From the NCBI RefSeq assembly GCF_036021035.1, contig NZ_CP107930.1, forward strand, positions 3,782,001 through 3,846,000: a DNA stretch of 64,000 nt. Reading direction: 5' to 3'. Below, one piece after another: positions 1 to 8,517 of the stretch (positions are counted from its first letter, which is position 1; each line of letters starts with the position of its first letter). The position numbers and the translations under genes were made by a program. The stretch is from Kineococcus sp. NBC_00420. Lineage in GTDB: Bacteria > Actinomycetota > Actinomycetes > Actinomycetales > Kineococcaceae. The notes beneath the pieces are model-generated. The model had not been told where the DNA came from. It ran no database searches and worked only from the letters and a program-made list of their open reading frames with translations.

Positions 1-1
1 C

Positions 2-727
2 TTAGGGACGTTGCTCCAGAACCTCCCCGTCGTCGCTGAGCCGGATCAGGGAGTTCTTCCCCTCGAAGGTCTCACCGACCGCGACCCAGGTCCCCGTCAC
101 CGGGTCGTGGAGGACGAGACGGAAGTGCTCAGGCACCCTCGCTCGTTCTCGCCCGTCGGAGTCGAGGATCCGTAGAAACCCGTTGTCGGTGAACGCCAGG
201 TGCTCCCCGTCGCCAGCCGCGAACCAGACCGGACCCGGTCCGGTCGCGATCCGGGGCCCCAGCGGATCCAGCGAACCGTCCAGCAGGCGGCACCAACCAC
301 CACCCACTCCCAGCGAGAGGTCCGAAGTCAGCGCGATCACCCTCAACACCCCTCGCAGGGAACGCACCTCCTCCCCGGTGGCTGCCTCCAGCACGCGGGT
401 GGCCCTGCGGAGGTGAGTGACGACCACACGACCTCCAGCCAGAGCAGTCACGGCCTCCACGTTCGTGCGGCTGCGGTCCTGCCACAGCCGCTGACCCGTC
501 AGGTCGTAGCCGCACACACCGTGGCGTTCCCAGGCGCCGGCGACCACCACGGGGTGCTCACCGGGTACCAGTGCACCCCGCCAACCGCCGTAGTCCCAGA
601 TGGTCTCGAACGTGGCGCAGTGCGCGGCACGTTCCAGCGACCAGACGTCCACGAGCCCCTTGTGGCGGGCGGTGACCAGGAGGTCCTCTTCCCACGGCGC
701 CGCGGCGACCTGGCGCAGGTCGATCAC
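2..727 (-). CDS. beta-propeller (WD40/PQQ-like) hypothetical protein
   Basis: A 241-residue protein of unknown function. It is built from repeated blocks of about 40 residues that end in strand-like motifs (VDVW near residue 30, GYDLTGQRLWQD, VLEAATGEEVRSL, ILDSDGRERARV), the pattern of a beta-propeller of the WD40 or PQQ type. I see no signal peptide or membrane segment, so it is probably cytosolic. The start is GTG at 727 and the TAA stop lies just inside the window edge. The start overlaps the TGA of a weak upstream ORF; I do not trust that ORF. A scaffold or sensor role is possible but not shown. Confidence 0.6.
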   Translation of the reverse strand: MIDLRQVAAAPWEEDLLVTARHKGLVDVWSLERAAHCATFETIWDYGGWRGALVPGEHPVVVAGAWERHGVCGYDLTGQRLWQDRSRTNVEAVTALAGGRVVVTHLRRATRVLEAATGEEVRSLRGVLRVIALTSDLSLGVGGGWCRLLDGSLDPLGPRIATGPGPVWFAAGDGEHLAFTDNGFLRILDSDGRERARVPEHFRLVLHDPVTGTWVAVGETFEGKNSLIRLSDDGEVLEQRP

Positions 728-1052
728 CAGCGTTCACCGTCTGCGAGCCCGTTGAAGATCATGCCAGTGAGTCTGTCCCAGGGGTCCGACAACGAGGTCG
801 CCGCGGGACTCGAAGCTCTTCCTCGACCGTCGAGGTGCGCCGGCGGGACGGGCCGCGGTTCCACCGAGGCAGCGGACTTCAGGGTCGTTCCGCGGTACGG
901 GCGGGCGTCGGAGGCCGGGAACCTCGCGCTCACGCCGAGGAGCACGGAATGCGGGTGAGGGAAGCAGTTCCGTCTGCCAGCCTGGTCACCGTGGTCCACG
1001 ACGACGGAGCAGTCCGACCCGCGACCGCAACGGTCGGCCCGGGGCCGCGTGG
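728..1052. other. 325-bp gap without a convincing gene
   Basis: This gap separates two divergent genes. A minus-strand ORF of 91 codons (724-999) ends in a TGA overlapping the GTG start of the propeller gene, but its composition (low complexity, no domain) does not look like protein. No clear hairpin, riboswitch or tRNA was seen. It presumably holds the promoters of both neighbours. Confidence 0.5.
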
Positions 1053-2009
1053 ATGAGCACCGCCCACGACCTCGGTCCAGTACCGACCCGCCTCAGCGTC
1101 GAGACCGACCTGGTCCACCAGCTCATCGCCGAGCAGTTTCCCCACTGGGCCGACCTGCCGGTGCGCCCGGTGGCCGACGGCGGCTGGGACAACTTCACCT
1201 TCCACCTCGGTTCGGACATGTCGGTGCGCCTGCCCAGTGCCACCGAGTACGCCCTCGCCGTGGACAAGGAGCACCGCTGGTTGCCCCGCCTCGCAACGCA
1301 GCTCCCGTTGCCCATCTCCACTCCGCTGGCACGAGGCCGACCCGGCCACGGCTACCCCTTCGCCTGGTCGGTGTACCGGTGGCTGCCCGGGGACCCGGTG
1401 ACCGCCGACCGCATCGCTGACGGCGGCATCGGCGCTGAGGGCGACCCGGTCCGCTTCGCCCTCGACCTCGCCGACTTCCTCACCGCCTTGCAGCAGATCG
1501 ACCCCACCGACGGGCCGGCTCCCGGCACGCACAACTGGTTCCGCGGCGGCACGCTGCGCACCTACGACGCGACGACCCAGAACGCGCTGCAGACCCTCGA
1601 GGGTCGCCCCGACGTGGACATCGACGTCGAGTTGGCCCGCGCCGTGTGGGCCAGTGCGCTCGACGCACGGTGGAACCGCGTGCCGGTCTGGTTCCACGGC
1701 GACATCGCTGCCGGCAACCTGCTGCTGCGTGAGGGCCGGCTGGGTGCGGTCATCGACTTCGGCACCTGCGGGGTCGGTGACCCCGCCTGCGACCTCGCCG
1801 GGGCGTGGACGTTGCTGGGCACCGCAGCCCGGGTGGCCTTCCGCGACCGGATGGACGTCGACGAAGGTACGTGGGCTCGAGGGCGCGGCTGGGCGCTGTG
1901 GAAGACCCTGGCCACCTACGTCGGAGTCCTCGACGAGGATGCAGGAGCAGCCGCCGGGGCTCAGCGCGTCCTCGACGCGATCCTCACCGAGTACGGGGTC
2001 ACCAGCTGA
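1053..2009 (+). CDS. aminoglycoside phosphotransferase (APH) family kinase
   Basis: A 318-residue kinase of the APH/choline-kinase fold. The catalytic loop reads WFHGDIAAGNLL (about residues 211-222), with the catalytic Asp and Asn. The metal-binding segment IDFGTCGVGDPACDLA follows about 20 residues later. The N-terminal lobe carries the VRLP nucleotide-binding strand typical of the family. The substrate is unknown: members phosphorylate aminoglycosides, macrolides, homoserine or sugars, and sequence alone does not separate these. The ATG at 1053 is not preceded by a clear Shine-Dalgarno site. It stands alone, convergent with the MMPL gene. Confidence 0.85.
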   Translation: MSTAHDLGPVPTRLSVETDLVHQLIAEQFPHWADLPVRPVADGGWDNFTFHLGSDMSVRLPSATEYALAVDKEHRWLPRLATQLPLPISTPLARGRPGHGYPFAWSVYRWLPGDPVTADRIADGGIGAEGDPVRFALDLADFLTALQQIDPTDGPAPGTHNWFRGGTLRTYDATTQNALQTLEGRPDVDIDVELARAVWASALDARWNRVPVWFHGDIAAGNLLLREGRLGAVIDFGTCGVGDPACDLAGAWTLLGTAARVAFRDRMDVDEGTWARGRGWALWKTLATYVGVLDEDAGAAAGAQRVLDAILTEYGVTS

Positions 2010-2127
2010 GCCCTTGCAGGCGCGCATGGGCTGACGACCTCACGGTCATCCCGCGATCTGGGCAGGATCACGGCTGTTCGCGATCCGCCGGGCAGGTCCC
2101 AGGCACAGAGGGGCCGCCAGCGACCGC

Positions 2128-4320
2128 TCACGCAGCCGACCTCGCCGTCAGGGCCGTGCCCTCGACGTCGAGGGTCGGCAACCACCGCAACCACCGCGGC
2201 ATCCACCACGCCGCCCGGCCGAGCAACGACAACGCCGCCGGCACCGCGACCATCCGGACGACCACGGCGTCGGCGAGGATCCCGACGGCCAGCGCGAAGG
2301 CGATGGGTTTGATCGTCGAGTCGCCCTGCGGGACGAACCCCGCGAACACCGCGAACATGATCGCCGCGGCGGCCACCACGACGGGTGCCGCCTGCCGGAA
2401 CCCGGTGCGGACGGCCTGCACGGGATCGGCGCCGTGGGCGTGCGCCTCGTGCATCCGGGAGACCAGGAACACCTGGTAGTCCATCGCGAGGCCGAAGAGG
2501 ATCCCGACGACGATGATCGGCGCGAGGCTCAGCAGGGGGCCGGTGCTCTCGGCCCGCACGATCTGCTTCAGCCAGCCCCACTGGAACACCGCGGTCGTCG
2601 CGCCGAGCGCGGCGCCGATGGTCAGGAGGAACCCCAGGACCCCGACGACGGGCACCAGGATCGAGCGGAAGACCAGCACCAGCAGGACGAACGCGAGCCC
2701 GACGACCAGCACGAGGTACACCGGCAGTGCGTCGGACAGCGTGCTGGAGACGTCGACGCTCACCGCGGTCTGGCCGGTGACGTAGGCGGTGGTTCCCGAG
2801 GGGTCCCCGGCGATGAGGTCGCGCATCCGGTGCACGAGGTCGGTGGTGGCCGTGTCGTCCGGGGCGGTGGTGGGGACGACGGTGACGAGGGCGGCGCTCC
2901 CGTCCCGGTTCGGGGTGGGCGGTGCGGCGAAGGCGACTCCCGGCAGCGCGCGGAGTTCCGTGCTCAGCGCGGTCGCGCGGTCGACCACGCCGGCTCCCTC
3001 CCCGTCGCCGTGGACGAGGACGACGATCGGTCCGCTGACCCCCGCGCCGAAGCGGTCGGAGAGGATCTGCTGCGCCTTCGCCTGGGTGCTGCCGTCGGGC
3101 CACGCGGTGCTCAACGTGGTCTGCATCGAGGTGACCGGGATCGCGACGACCCCGAGGGCCACGACGGCCAGCACCAGGCTGACCCAGCGCCGGGTCGTCA
3201 CGGTCCGACCCCACGTCGCGAACAGCCCCGTGCGTTCGGTGCCGTCCGGGACGTGCGGTGGCGCCACGTGGCGGCCGCCGCTGTGCTCGAGGGCCTTGCG
3301 GGCCGAGCGCGGCAGCGCCCGCAGCCCGACGAACCCGAGCGCCGCGGGGACGAGGGTGAGGGCGATGAGCACCGCGACGACGACCGTCGCGGCGGCGGCG
3401 ATCCCCATCTCGGTGAGGAACGGGATGCCGGCCACGGCGAGACCGGCGAGCGCGATGACCACGGTCACCCCGGCGGTCAGGACCGCCGACCCCGCGGTCC
3501 CCACGGCCAGCGGGACGGCCTCGGCCACGCTGCGCCCGTCGAGGAGTTCCTGCCGGAAGCGGGTGACGATGAACAGCGCGTAGTCGATGCCGACGGCGAG
3601 GCCCAGCATGATCGCGAGGATCGGCGTCGTGGACTGCAGGTCGACGAAACCCGTGAGGGTGGTGATCCCGAGCGCGCCGATCCCGACGCCGACGACGGCC
3701 GTCAGCAGGTTCATCCCCGCGGCGACGAGCGAGCCGTAGGTGATGGCGAGGACGACGAGCGCGACGACGACACCGATGACCTCGGCGGGTCCGCCGAGTT
3801 CGGAGACCCCCTGCGTGACCTCGCCCGTCACCTCCGCGTCCAGGCCCGCGGCCCGGGCGTGCGCGACGGCGGCGAGCAGTTCCTCGCGTTCGGACGCGGT
3901 GACCTCCGACGCCTGCACCGGGTAGCTGACCGTGCTGTAGGCGGCGCGCAGGTCGGGGGAGACGACGGGGTTCGCGGCGTCGAGCGGGTTGCTCGCGCCC
4001 GCGACCCCGTCGAGGCCGTTGAGCTCCTGGATGGCGGCGAGGACCTTCGCCGAGTTCTCCGCCGAGGTGATCTGCTGACCCTCGGGCACCTCGAAGACGA
4101 CCTGGGCCGATCCGCCGTTCGCGGTGTCGCCGAACTCCTCCCCGATGAGGCGCAGCGCGGTCGTCGACTCCTGGCCGGGGATCTCGAAGGAGTTCACCGT
4201 CTTCCCCGACAGGGTGGCGGCGCCGACCCCGGTCAGGGCGAGGAGCAGGACCCAGACGGCCACGACGAGGCCGCGGCGGCGGAACGCGCCGGCTCCGAGG
4301 CGGTGCAGGAAGGTCGCCAT
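2128..4320 (-). CDS. MMPL/RND family transporter
   Basis: A 730-residue inner-membrane protein of the MMPL branch of the RND superfamily, which uses the proton gradient to export lipids or drugs. It has the duplicated layout: one N-terminal helix (about 15-37), a large external loop, five helices (about 183-330), then the same order again. The Asp-Tyr pairs expected for proton relay are visible as GIDYALF in the first half and AMDYQVFL in the second. The gene follows the TetR gene with a 1-bp gap, so the two form an operon and the TetR protein very probably controls this exporter. The cargo cannot be read from sequence. Confidence 0.9.
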   Translation of the reverse strand: MATFLHRLGAGAFRRRGLVVAVWVLLLALTGVGAATLSGKTVNSFEIPGQESTTALRLIGEEFGDTANGGSAQVVFEVPEGQQITSAENSAKVLAAIQELNGLDGVAGASNPLDAANPVVSPDLRAAYSTVSYPVQASEVTASEREELLAAVAHARAAGLDAEVTGEVTQGVSELGGPAEVIGVVVALVVLAITYGSLVAAGMNLLTAVVGVGIGALGITTLTGFVDLQSTTPILAIMLGLAVGIDYALFIVTRFRQELLDGRSVAEAVPLAVGTAGSAVLTAGVTVVIALAGLAVAGIPFLTEMGIAAAATVVVAVLIALTLVPAALGFVGLRALPRSARKALEHSGGRHVAPPHVPDGTERTGLFATWGRTVTTRRWVSLVLAVVALGVVAIPVTSMQTTLSTAWPDGSTQAKAQQILSDRFGAGVSGPIVVLVHGDGEGAGVVDRATALSTELRALPGVAFAAPPTPNRDGSAALVTVVPTTAPDDTATTDLVHRMRDLIAGDPSGTTAYVTGQTAVSVDVSSTLSDALPVYLVLVVGLAFVLLVLVFRSILVPVVGVLGFLLTIGAALGATTAVFQWGWLKQIVRAESTGPLLSLAPIIVVGILFGLAMDYQVFLVSRMHEAHAHGADPVQAVRTGFRQAAPVVVAAAAIMFAVFAGFVPQGDSTIKPIAFALAVGILADAVVVRMVAVPAALSLLGRAAWWMPRWLRWLPTLDVEGTALTARSAA

Positions 4321-4321
4321 C

Positions 4322-4903
4322 TCAGTTCTCCTCGGCGGTGTGCCCGAGCGCGGCGAGCGCAGCGGTGATCAGGTGGGGGCGGACGGTCGCGGCGTCGAGG
4401 TCGCGGAAGGCGAGCGAGGTGACGGCGAGCCCGCTGACGGCGGTGGTGATCCGCACGCCGCGGTCCAGGACGGCGGCGCTGGGCGGTTGCTCGCTCTTGA
4501 CGATCTCCGTGCCGAAGGAGCGGAACAGCACCTCGCCGAGGTGGTCCAACCGGTCGGAGGACAGCGCCCCCTGGCTGATCGTCGTCAGCATGAAGGAGAC
4601 GAGCCCGGGACGTCGCTCGGCGAGGGCGACGAGGGCTTCGACCACGGTCCGGTCGCGCCCGGGACCGGTCGGGAGGTCCGTCACCTGGGTGGCGATGCGC
4701 TCGAAGTGCCCGACCGTGTGCGCCACGGTCGCCTCCTCCAGCGCCTCCTTGCTCGGGAAGCGGTGCAGCAGACCGGTCTTGGAGTAGCCGACCGCGTCGG
4801 CCACCCGCTGCACCGAGGTCTGCTCGATCCCGTGGCGGGCGAACAGCGCCGCCGCCGCCTCGAGGATCTCCTCGTCGATCTGTTCCTTCGTCAACCGGGG
4901 CAC
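4322..4903 (-). CDS. TetR family transcriptional regulator
   Basis: A 193-residue TetR repressor. The N-terminal helix-turn-helix is clear (EILEAAAALFARHGIEQTSV, then VADAVGYSKTGLLHRFPSKEAL, about residues 10-55), followed by a ligand-binding all-helical domain. I chose the GTG at 4903 because the homology begins right there (PRLTKEQ) and a -10-like TACAGT lies 6 nt upstream, which fits a leaderless mRNA. A much longer upstream extension in the same frame is only the antisense of pcrA. It is the first gene of an operon with the MMPL exporter and most likely represses both. Confidence 0.9.
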   Translation of the reverse strand: MPRLTKEQIDEEILEAAAALFARHGIEQTSVQRVADAVGYSKTGLLHRFPSKEALEEATVAHTVGHFERIATQVTDLPTGPGRDRTVVEALVALAERRPGLVSFMLTTISQGALSSDRLDHLGEVLFRSFGTEIVKSEQPPSAAVLDRGVRITTAVSGLAVTSLAFRDLDAATVRPHLITAALAALGHTAEEN

Positions 4904-4924
4904 CCGACCACTGTAGACCGGTGT

Positions 4925-4959
4925 GGACCGAGTCGGTCGCACAAGGACCGGTTCGGTCC
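4925..4959. promoter_or_regulatory. tandem TetR operator-like palindromes
   Basis: Two copies of one 15-bp palindrome, GGACCGAGTCGGTCG (4925-4939) and GGACCGGTTCGGTCC (4945-4959), lie exactly 20 bp apart, two helical turns. The first sits just upstream of the tetR -10 element (4910-4915, minus strand). This is the usual arrangement for an autoregulating TetR protein. Binding is inferred. Confidence 0.7.
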
Positions 4960-5008
4960 ATCGCGGGCGGTGGGTCGTGTCGGAGGTGAGGCCTACCCTT
5001 GACCCACG

Positions 5009-7351
5009 ATGAGCACTCTCTTCGACGACCTCCCGCTGGGCCCCTCCTCGAGCGGCGACCCGAACGGCGGCAGGACCGCGCCGACCCCGCGCCGGGGGGC
5101 GGACCCGGCTGCCCTGCTCGAGGGGCTGAACCCGCAGCAGCACCAGGCCGTCGTGCACGCGGGGTCTCCGCTGCTGATCGTCGCGGGCGCCGGCTCGGGC
5201 AAGACGCGGGTCCTGACCCACCGCATCGCCTACCTGCTCGCCGAGGGCCGTGCCACCGCCGGGCAGGTCCTCGCGATCACCTTCACCAACAAGGCCGCCG
5301 CCGAGATGCGCGAACGCGTGGCCGCCCTGGTGGGCGACCAGGTCGGTGTGAACGTGGGGATGGGGTCCCGCAGCATGTGGGTCTCGACCTTCCACTCCGC
5401 CTGCGTGCGCATCCTGCGCCGCGAGGCCCAGCACCTGGGGATGCGGACGTCGTTCTCGATCTACGACTCCGCCGACTCCCAGCGGCTCATGGCGATGGTC
5501 GGCCGCGAGCTGCAGCTGGACCCGAAGAAGCACGCGCCGCGGGCGATGTCGACGATGGTGTCGAACCTCAAGAACGAGCTCGTCGACGAGGAGACCTTCT
5601 TCGACCGGGCGAACTCCGAGAGCGGCAACGAGACCGAACGCGTCCTCGCGAAGGCCTACCGGATGTACCAGCAGCGGCTGCGCCAGGCCAACGCCATGGA
5701 CTTCGACGACCTGATCATGTCCACGGTGCACCTCCTGCAGGCCTTCCCGGACGTCGCGGAGCACTACCGCCGACGCTTCCGCCACGTGCTGGTCGACGAG
5801 TACCAGGACACCAACCACGCGCAGTACATGCTGGTGAAGGAACTCGTCGGCACCGGTGAGGGCCCCGTCCCGCGCGGGGAGCTGACCGTCGTCGGTGACG
5901 CGGACCAGTCGATCTACGCCTTCCGCGGCGCGACGATCCGCAACATCGTCGAGTTCGAGCAGGACTACCCGGACGCGACGACGGTGCTGCTGGAGCAGAA
6001 CTACCGCTCGACGCAGAACATCCTGACCGCGGCCAACGAGGTCATCAAGCTCAACGACGACCGCCGGCCGAAGAACCTCTGGACGGCCTCGGGCGCGGGG
6101 GAGCAGATCGTCGGGTACGTCGCCGACGACGAGCACGACGAAGCCGCCTTCGTCGCCGAGGAGGTCGACCGCCTCCACGACGCGGGATCGCTGAAGTACA
6201 AGGACGTCGCCGTCTTCTACCGGACGAACGCGCAGTCGCGTTCGCTGGAGGAGGTCTTCATCCGCACCGGGCTGCCCTACAAGGTGGTCGGCGGGACGCG
6301 CTTCTACGAGCGCAGGGAGGTCAAGGACGCCGTCGCCTACCTGCGCGTCCTCGACAACCCCGACGACACGGTGAACATGCGCCGCGTCCTCAACACCCCC
6401 AAGCGCGGGATCGGCGAACGGGCCGAGGCCGCGATCGTGGTGCTGGCCGAACGCGAGCGGATCGGCTTCAACGCCGCGCTGGACCGCGCCGACGAGGCGA
6501 TCGGTCTGGTGTCGCGCTCCCTGAACGCGATCCAGGGTTTCGCCCAGCTGATCCACGACCTGCGCACGCTGGCGGAGTCGGGGGCCGCCCCCTCCGTGGT
6601 GCTCGAGGCGATCCTGGAGCAGAGCGGTTACCTCGCCGAACTCCGGGCGAGCTCGGACCCGCAGGACGAGTCCCGGGTGGAGAACCTCTCCGAACTCGTC
6701 GCGGTGGCCGAGGAGTTCTCCGAGGACAACCCCGAGGGGACCCTCTCGGACTTCCTGGAACGCGTCTCCCTCGTGGCCGACGCCGACCAGATCCCTGCCG
6801 GTGCCGAGGACGACGGTGTCGTGACGCTCATGACGCTGCACACGGCGAAGGGGCTGGAGTTCCCCGTCGTGTTCCTCACCGGCATGGAGGACGGGACCTT
6901 CCCGCACATGCGCTCCCTCGGGGACCCCGACCAGCTGGCCGAGGAACGTCGCCTCGCCTACGTCGGCCTGACCCGGGCGCGCGAACGGCTCTACCTGTCC
7001 CGCTCGGCCGTCCGGAGCGCCTGGGGCGCACCGCAGCAGTACCCGCCGTCACGGTTCCTCGACGAGGTCCCCGCGACGCTGGTCGAGTGGAAGCGTGCGC
7101 AGTCGGCGTTCCAGAACGTCGCCTCCCCGAGCGCCGCGTCGCGGATCTCCCAACGCCCGGGGGTGCGTTCCGCCGGCAACCGGCCGGTCATCACCCTGAA
7201 CCCCGGCGACCGGGTGACGCACGACTCCTTCGGCCTCGGCACCGTCGTGCGCATGGAGGGCGAGGGCGACAAGACCATCGCGCACATCGACTTCCGGTCC
7301 GAGGGGACGAAACGGCTGCTGCTCAGGTACGCGCCGGTCGAGAAGCTCTGA
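5009..7351 (+). CDS. pcrA: ATP-dependent DNA helicase PcrA/UvrD
   Basis: A 780-residue superfamily 1A 3'-5' helicase acting in nucleotide excision repair and replication-fork repair. Motifs occur in order: Walker A AGSGKT (about 61-66), motif Ia TFTNKAA, Walker B VDEYQDTN, motif III GDADQSIYAFRGA, motif IV QNYRS, motif V TAKGLEF and motif VI VGLTRARERL. The C-terminus has the usual small beta domain (PGDRVTHDSFGLGTV). The ATG at 5009 follows a -10-like TACCCT (4994-4999), so the mRNA may be leaderless. Its last 29 bp overlap the convergent hydrolase gene. Confidence 0.97.
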   Translation: MSTLFDDLPLGPSSSGDPNGGRTAPTPRRGADPAALLEGLNPQQHQAVVHAGSPLLIVAGAGSGKTRVLTHRIAYLLAEGRATAGQVLAITFTNKAAAEMRERVAALVGDQVGVNVGMGSRSMWVSTFHSACVRILRREAQHLGMRTSFSIYDSADSQRLMAMVGRELQLDPKKHAPRAMSTMVSNLKNELVDEETFFDRANSESGNETERVLAKAYRMYQQRLRQANAMDFDDLIMSTVHLLQAFPDVAEHYRRRFRHVLVDEYQDTNHAQYMLVKELVGTGEGPVPRGELTVVGDADQSIYAFRGATIRNIVEFEQDYPDATTVLLEQNYRSTQNILTAANEVIKLNDDRRPKNLWTASGAGEQIVGYVADDEHDEAAFVAEEVDRLHDAGSLKYKDVAVFYRTNAQSRSLEEVFIRTGLPYKVVGGTRFYERREVKDAVAYLRVLDNPDDTVNMRRVLNTPKRGIGERAEAAIVVLAERERIGFNAALDRADEAIGLVSRSLNAIQGFAQLIHDLRTLAESGAAPSVVLEAILEQSGYLAELRASSDPQDESRVENLSELVAVAEEFSEDNPEGTLSDFLERVSLVADADQIPAGAEDDGVVTLMTLHTAKGLEFPVVFLTGMEDGTFPHMRSLGDPDQLAEERRLAYVGLTRARERLYLSRSAVRSAWGAPQQYPPSRFLDEVPATLVEWKRAQSAFQNVASPSAASRISQRPGVRSAGNRPVITLNPGDRVTHDSFGLGTVVRMEGEGDKTIAHIDFRSEGTKRLLLRYAPVEKL

Positions 7352-8066
7352 CCACGGACGCCACCTCGCGGGGACGTTCCAGCGGCAGCAGGTGACCCGC
7401 CCCGGGCAACGTCACGAACGTCGCCCGGGGGTAGGCCACCCCGTTCAGCTCCCGCTGGGCGTTCTCGCCCAGGTCACCGTCCGCACCGCCCGCCACGAGG
7501 ACCGCGGGCAGGTCGAGGACCCCGACCCGCTCGGACCAGTCCTCCCGCGACCCGAACTCCAGCCAGTTCCGCCAGGCCAGCGGGGAGGAGCGGAGCAGGT
7601 CGGTGACGGCGCGTTCCGCGGCCGCGAGTTCCAGGGGTCCGCCCACGTTCGTCGCGACGAACTCACTGGCGGCGGCGGCGTCCAGCGGGCCGTCCTGCAC
7701 CCAGGACAGCATGAGCGCCCGGCGTTCCTCCGCCATCGGCTCGGGGACCGGCGGGGAGCCGGCGAGCAGGAGCACCCCCGAAGGGGGTGGGAGTTCCCCG
7801 GCGAGCGCCCGCGCCGCGACGACGGATGCGATCTTCCCGCCCATGCTGTGCCCCAGCAGGATCCAGTCGTCGTCCACCGCCGAGAGCCGCTGCACGACGT
7901 GGTCGGCCATCGCCCGTACCGAGGTCCCGAGTTCCACCGGTGCGTCGCCGAAACCCGGCAGGTCGAGCGCGCGGAGCTCGAACTCCGGACCGAGTTCCGC
8001 GGCCAGCGCGTCGAAGGCGAGGCGGCTCGACCCGAGGGCGTGCAGACAGACGACAGTGGTGCTCAC
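7323..8066 (-). CDS. alpha/beta-fold hydrolase
   Basis: A protein of about 247 residues with the alpha/beta-hydrolase fold. It has the oxyanion motif CLHALGSS near the N-terminus, the nucleophile elbow LGHSMGG (about residue 95) and a C-terminal catalytic His in GAGHLLPLERP. No signal peptide is seen. The substrate is unknown; esterase, lactonase or haloperoxidase-like enzymes share this pattern. I prefer the GTG at 8066 over the ATG at 8075 because GAGG and a GAGGAT hexamer are well placed for the former. The 3' end overlaps pcrA by 29 bp in antisense. Confidence 0.85.
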   Translation of the reverse strand: MSTTVVCLHALGSSRLAFDALAAELGPEFELRALDLPGFGDAPVELGTSVRAMADHVVQRLSAVDDDWILLGHSMGGKIASVVAARALAGELPPPSGVLLLAGSPPVPEPMAEERRALMLSWVQDGPLDAAAASEFVATNVGGPLELAAAERAVTDLLRSSPLAWRNWLEFGSREDWSERVGVLDLPAVLVAGGADGDLGENAQRELNGVAYPRATFVTLPGAGHLLPLERPREVASVVRASRPART

Positions 8067-8121
8067 AGCGCCCATCCTCGGGGCGGAACGGGTGACCGGC
8101 GCGTCGGAGCGGCGCTGCGGG

Positions 8122-8517
8122 CTACTGCCCGAACGTGTACCGCAGGTTCGCGTTGATCAGCTGGTTCACCCGGCGACGCAGGTGCCCCAGCGACGACGGC
8201 TCGGGGAGCTGGTCCTCGACCAGCAGGGTCCACCGCAGGTCCGTCCCCTGGTGAGCCGCGTCCCACGGCAGCTCGAAGCGGAGCCGCGCGTCGGGTCGGA
8301 CGGGCCACAGCGACGACCACACGAGGAGGTGGGGCGCGTCGACGGTCAGGACCTCGGGTCGCTGCTCGTCGTGGAGCAGCTCCAGCCAGGGGCGGTGCGG
8401 GTCGCGGTCCGGAGCGAGCAGCGCCTCGCAGACGACGTGCGGGGGCGCGGGCTGGTTCCTGCGGCGGGATCCGGCCTCGAGCACCCTCCTAGCTGGGGTG
8501 GGTGCGCCGGAGGGCAT
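8122..8517 (-). CDS. conserved hypothetical protein, SRPBCC-like
   Basis: A 131-residue protein (about 120 if the GTG at 8484 is used). The centre (LHDEQRPEVLTVDAPHLLVW, then RLRFELPWDA and LRWTLLVED) resembles the strands of a START/SRPBCC-type lipid- or ligand-binding domain, but this is only a resemblance. The start is uncertain: the ATG at 8517 overlaps the acetamidase gene by 29 bp and lacks a Shine-Dalgarno site. The GTG at 8484 has AGGAGG directly against it with no spacing. It is the likely second gene of an acetamidase operon. Confidence 0.55.
   Translation of the reverse strand: MPSGAPTPARRVLEAGSRRRNQPAPPHVVCEALLAPDRDPHRPWLELLHDEQRPEVLTVDAPHLLVWSSLWPVRPDARLRFELPWDAAHQGTDLRWTLLVEDQLPEPSSLGHLRRRVNQLINANLRYTFGQ

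Noticed and set aside
724-999. 91-codon minus-strand ORF whose stop overlaps the propeller gene start
   Set aside because: The 4-bp overlap looks like coupling, but the protein has no recognisable domain and a composition like noncoding GC-rich frames. Not enough to call a gene.
4904-4924. A third TetR operator copy (GACCGGTGTGG near 4917)
   Set aside because: Only one half site matches and the spacing (9 bp) does not follow the 20-bp phase of the other two.
4322-6907. Very long minus-strand frame extending the TetR gene through pcrA
   Set aside because: Only the last 193 codons match TetR; the rest is antisense to pcrA. Similar long extensions over kinase, GNAT, oxidase, DAK and phosphatase genes were cut for the same reason.
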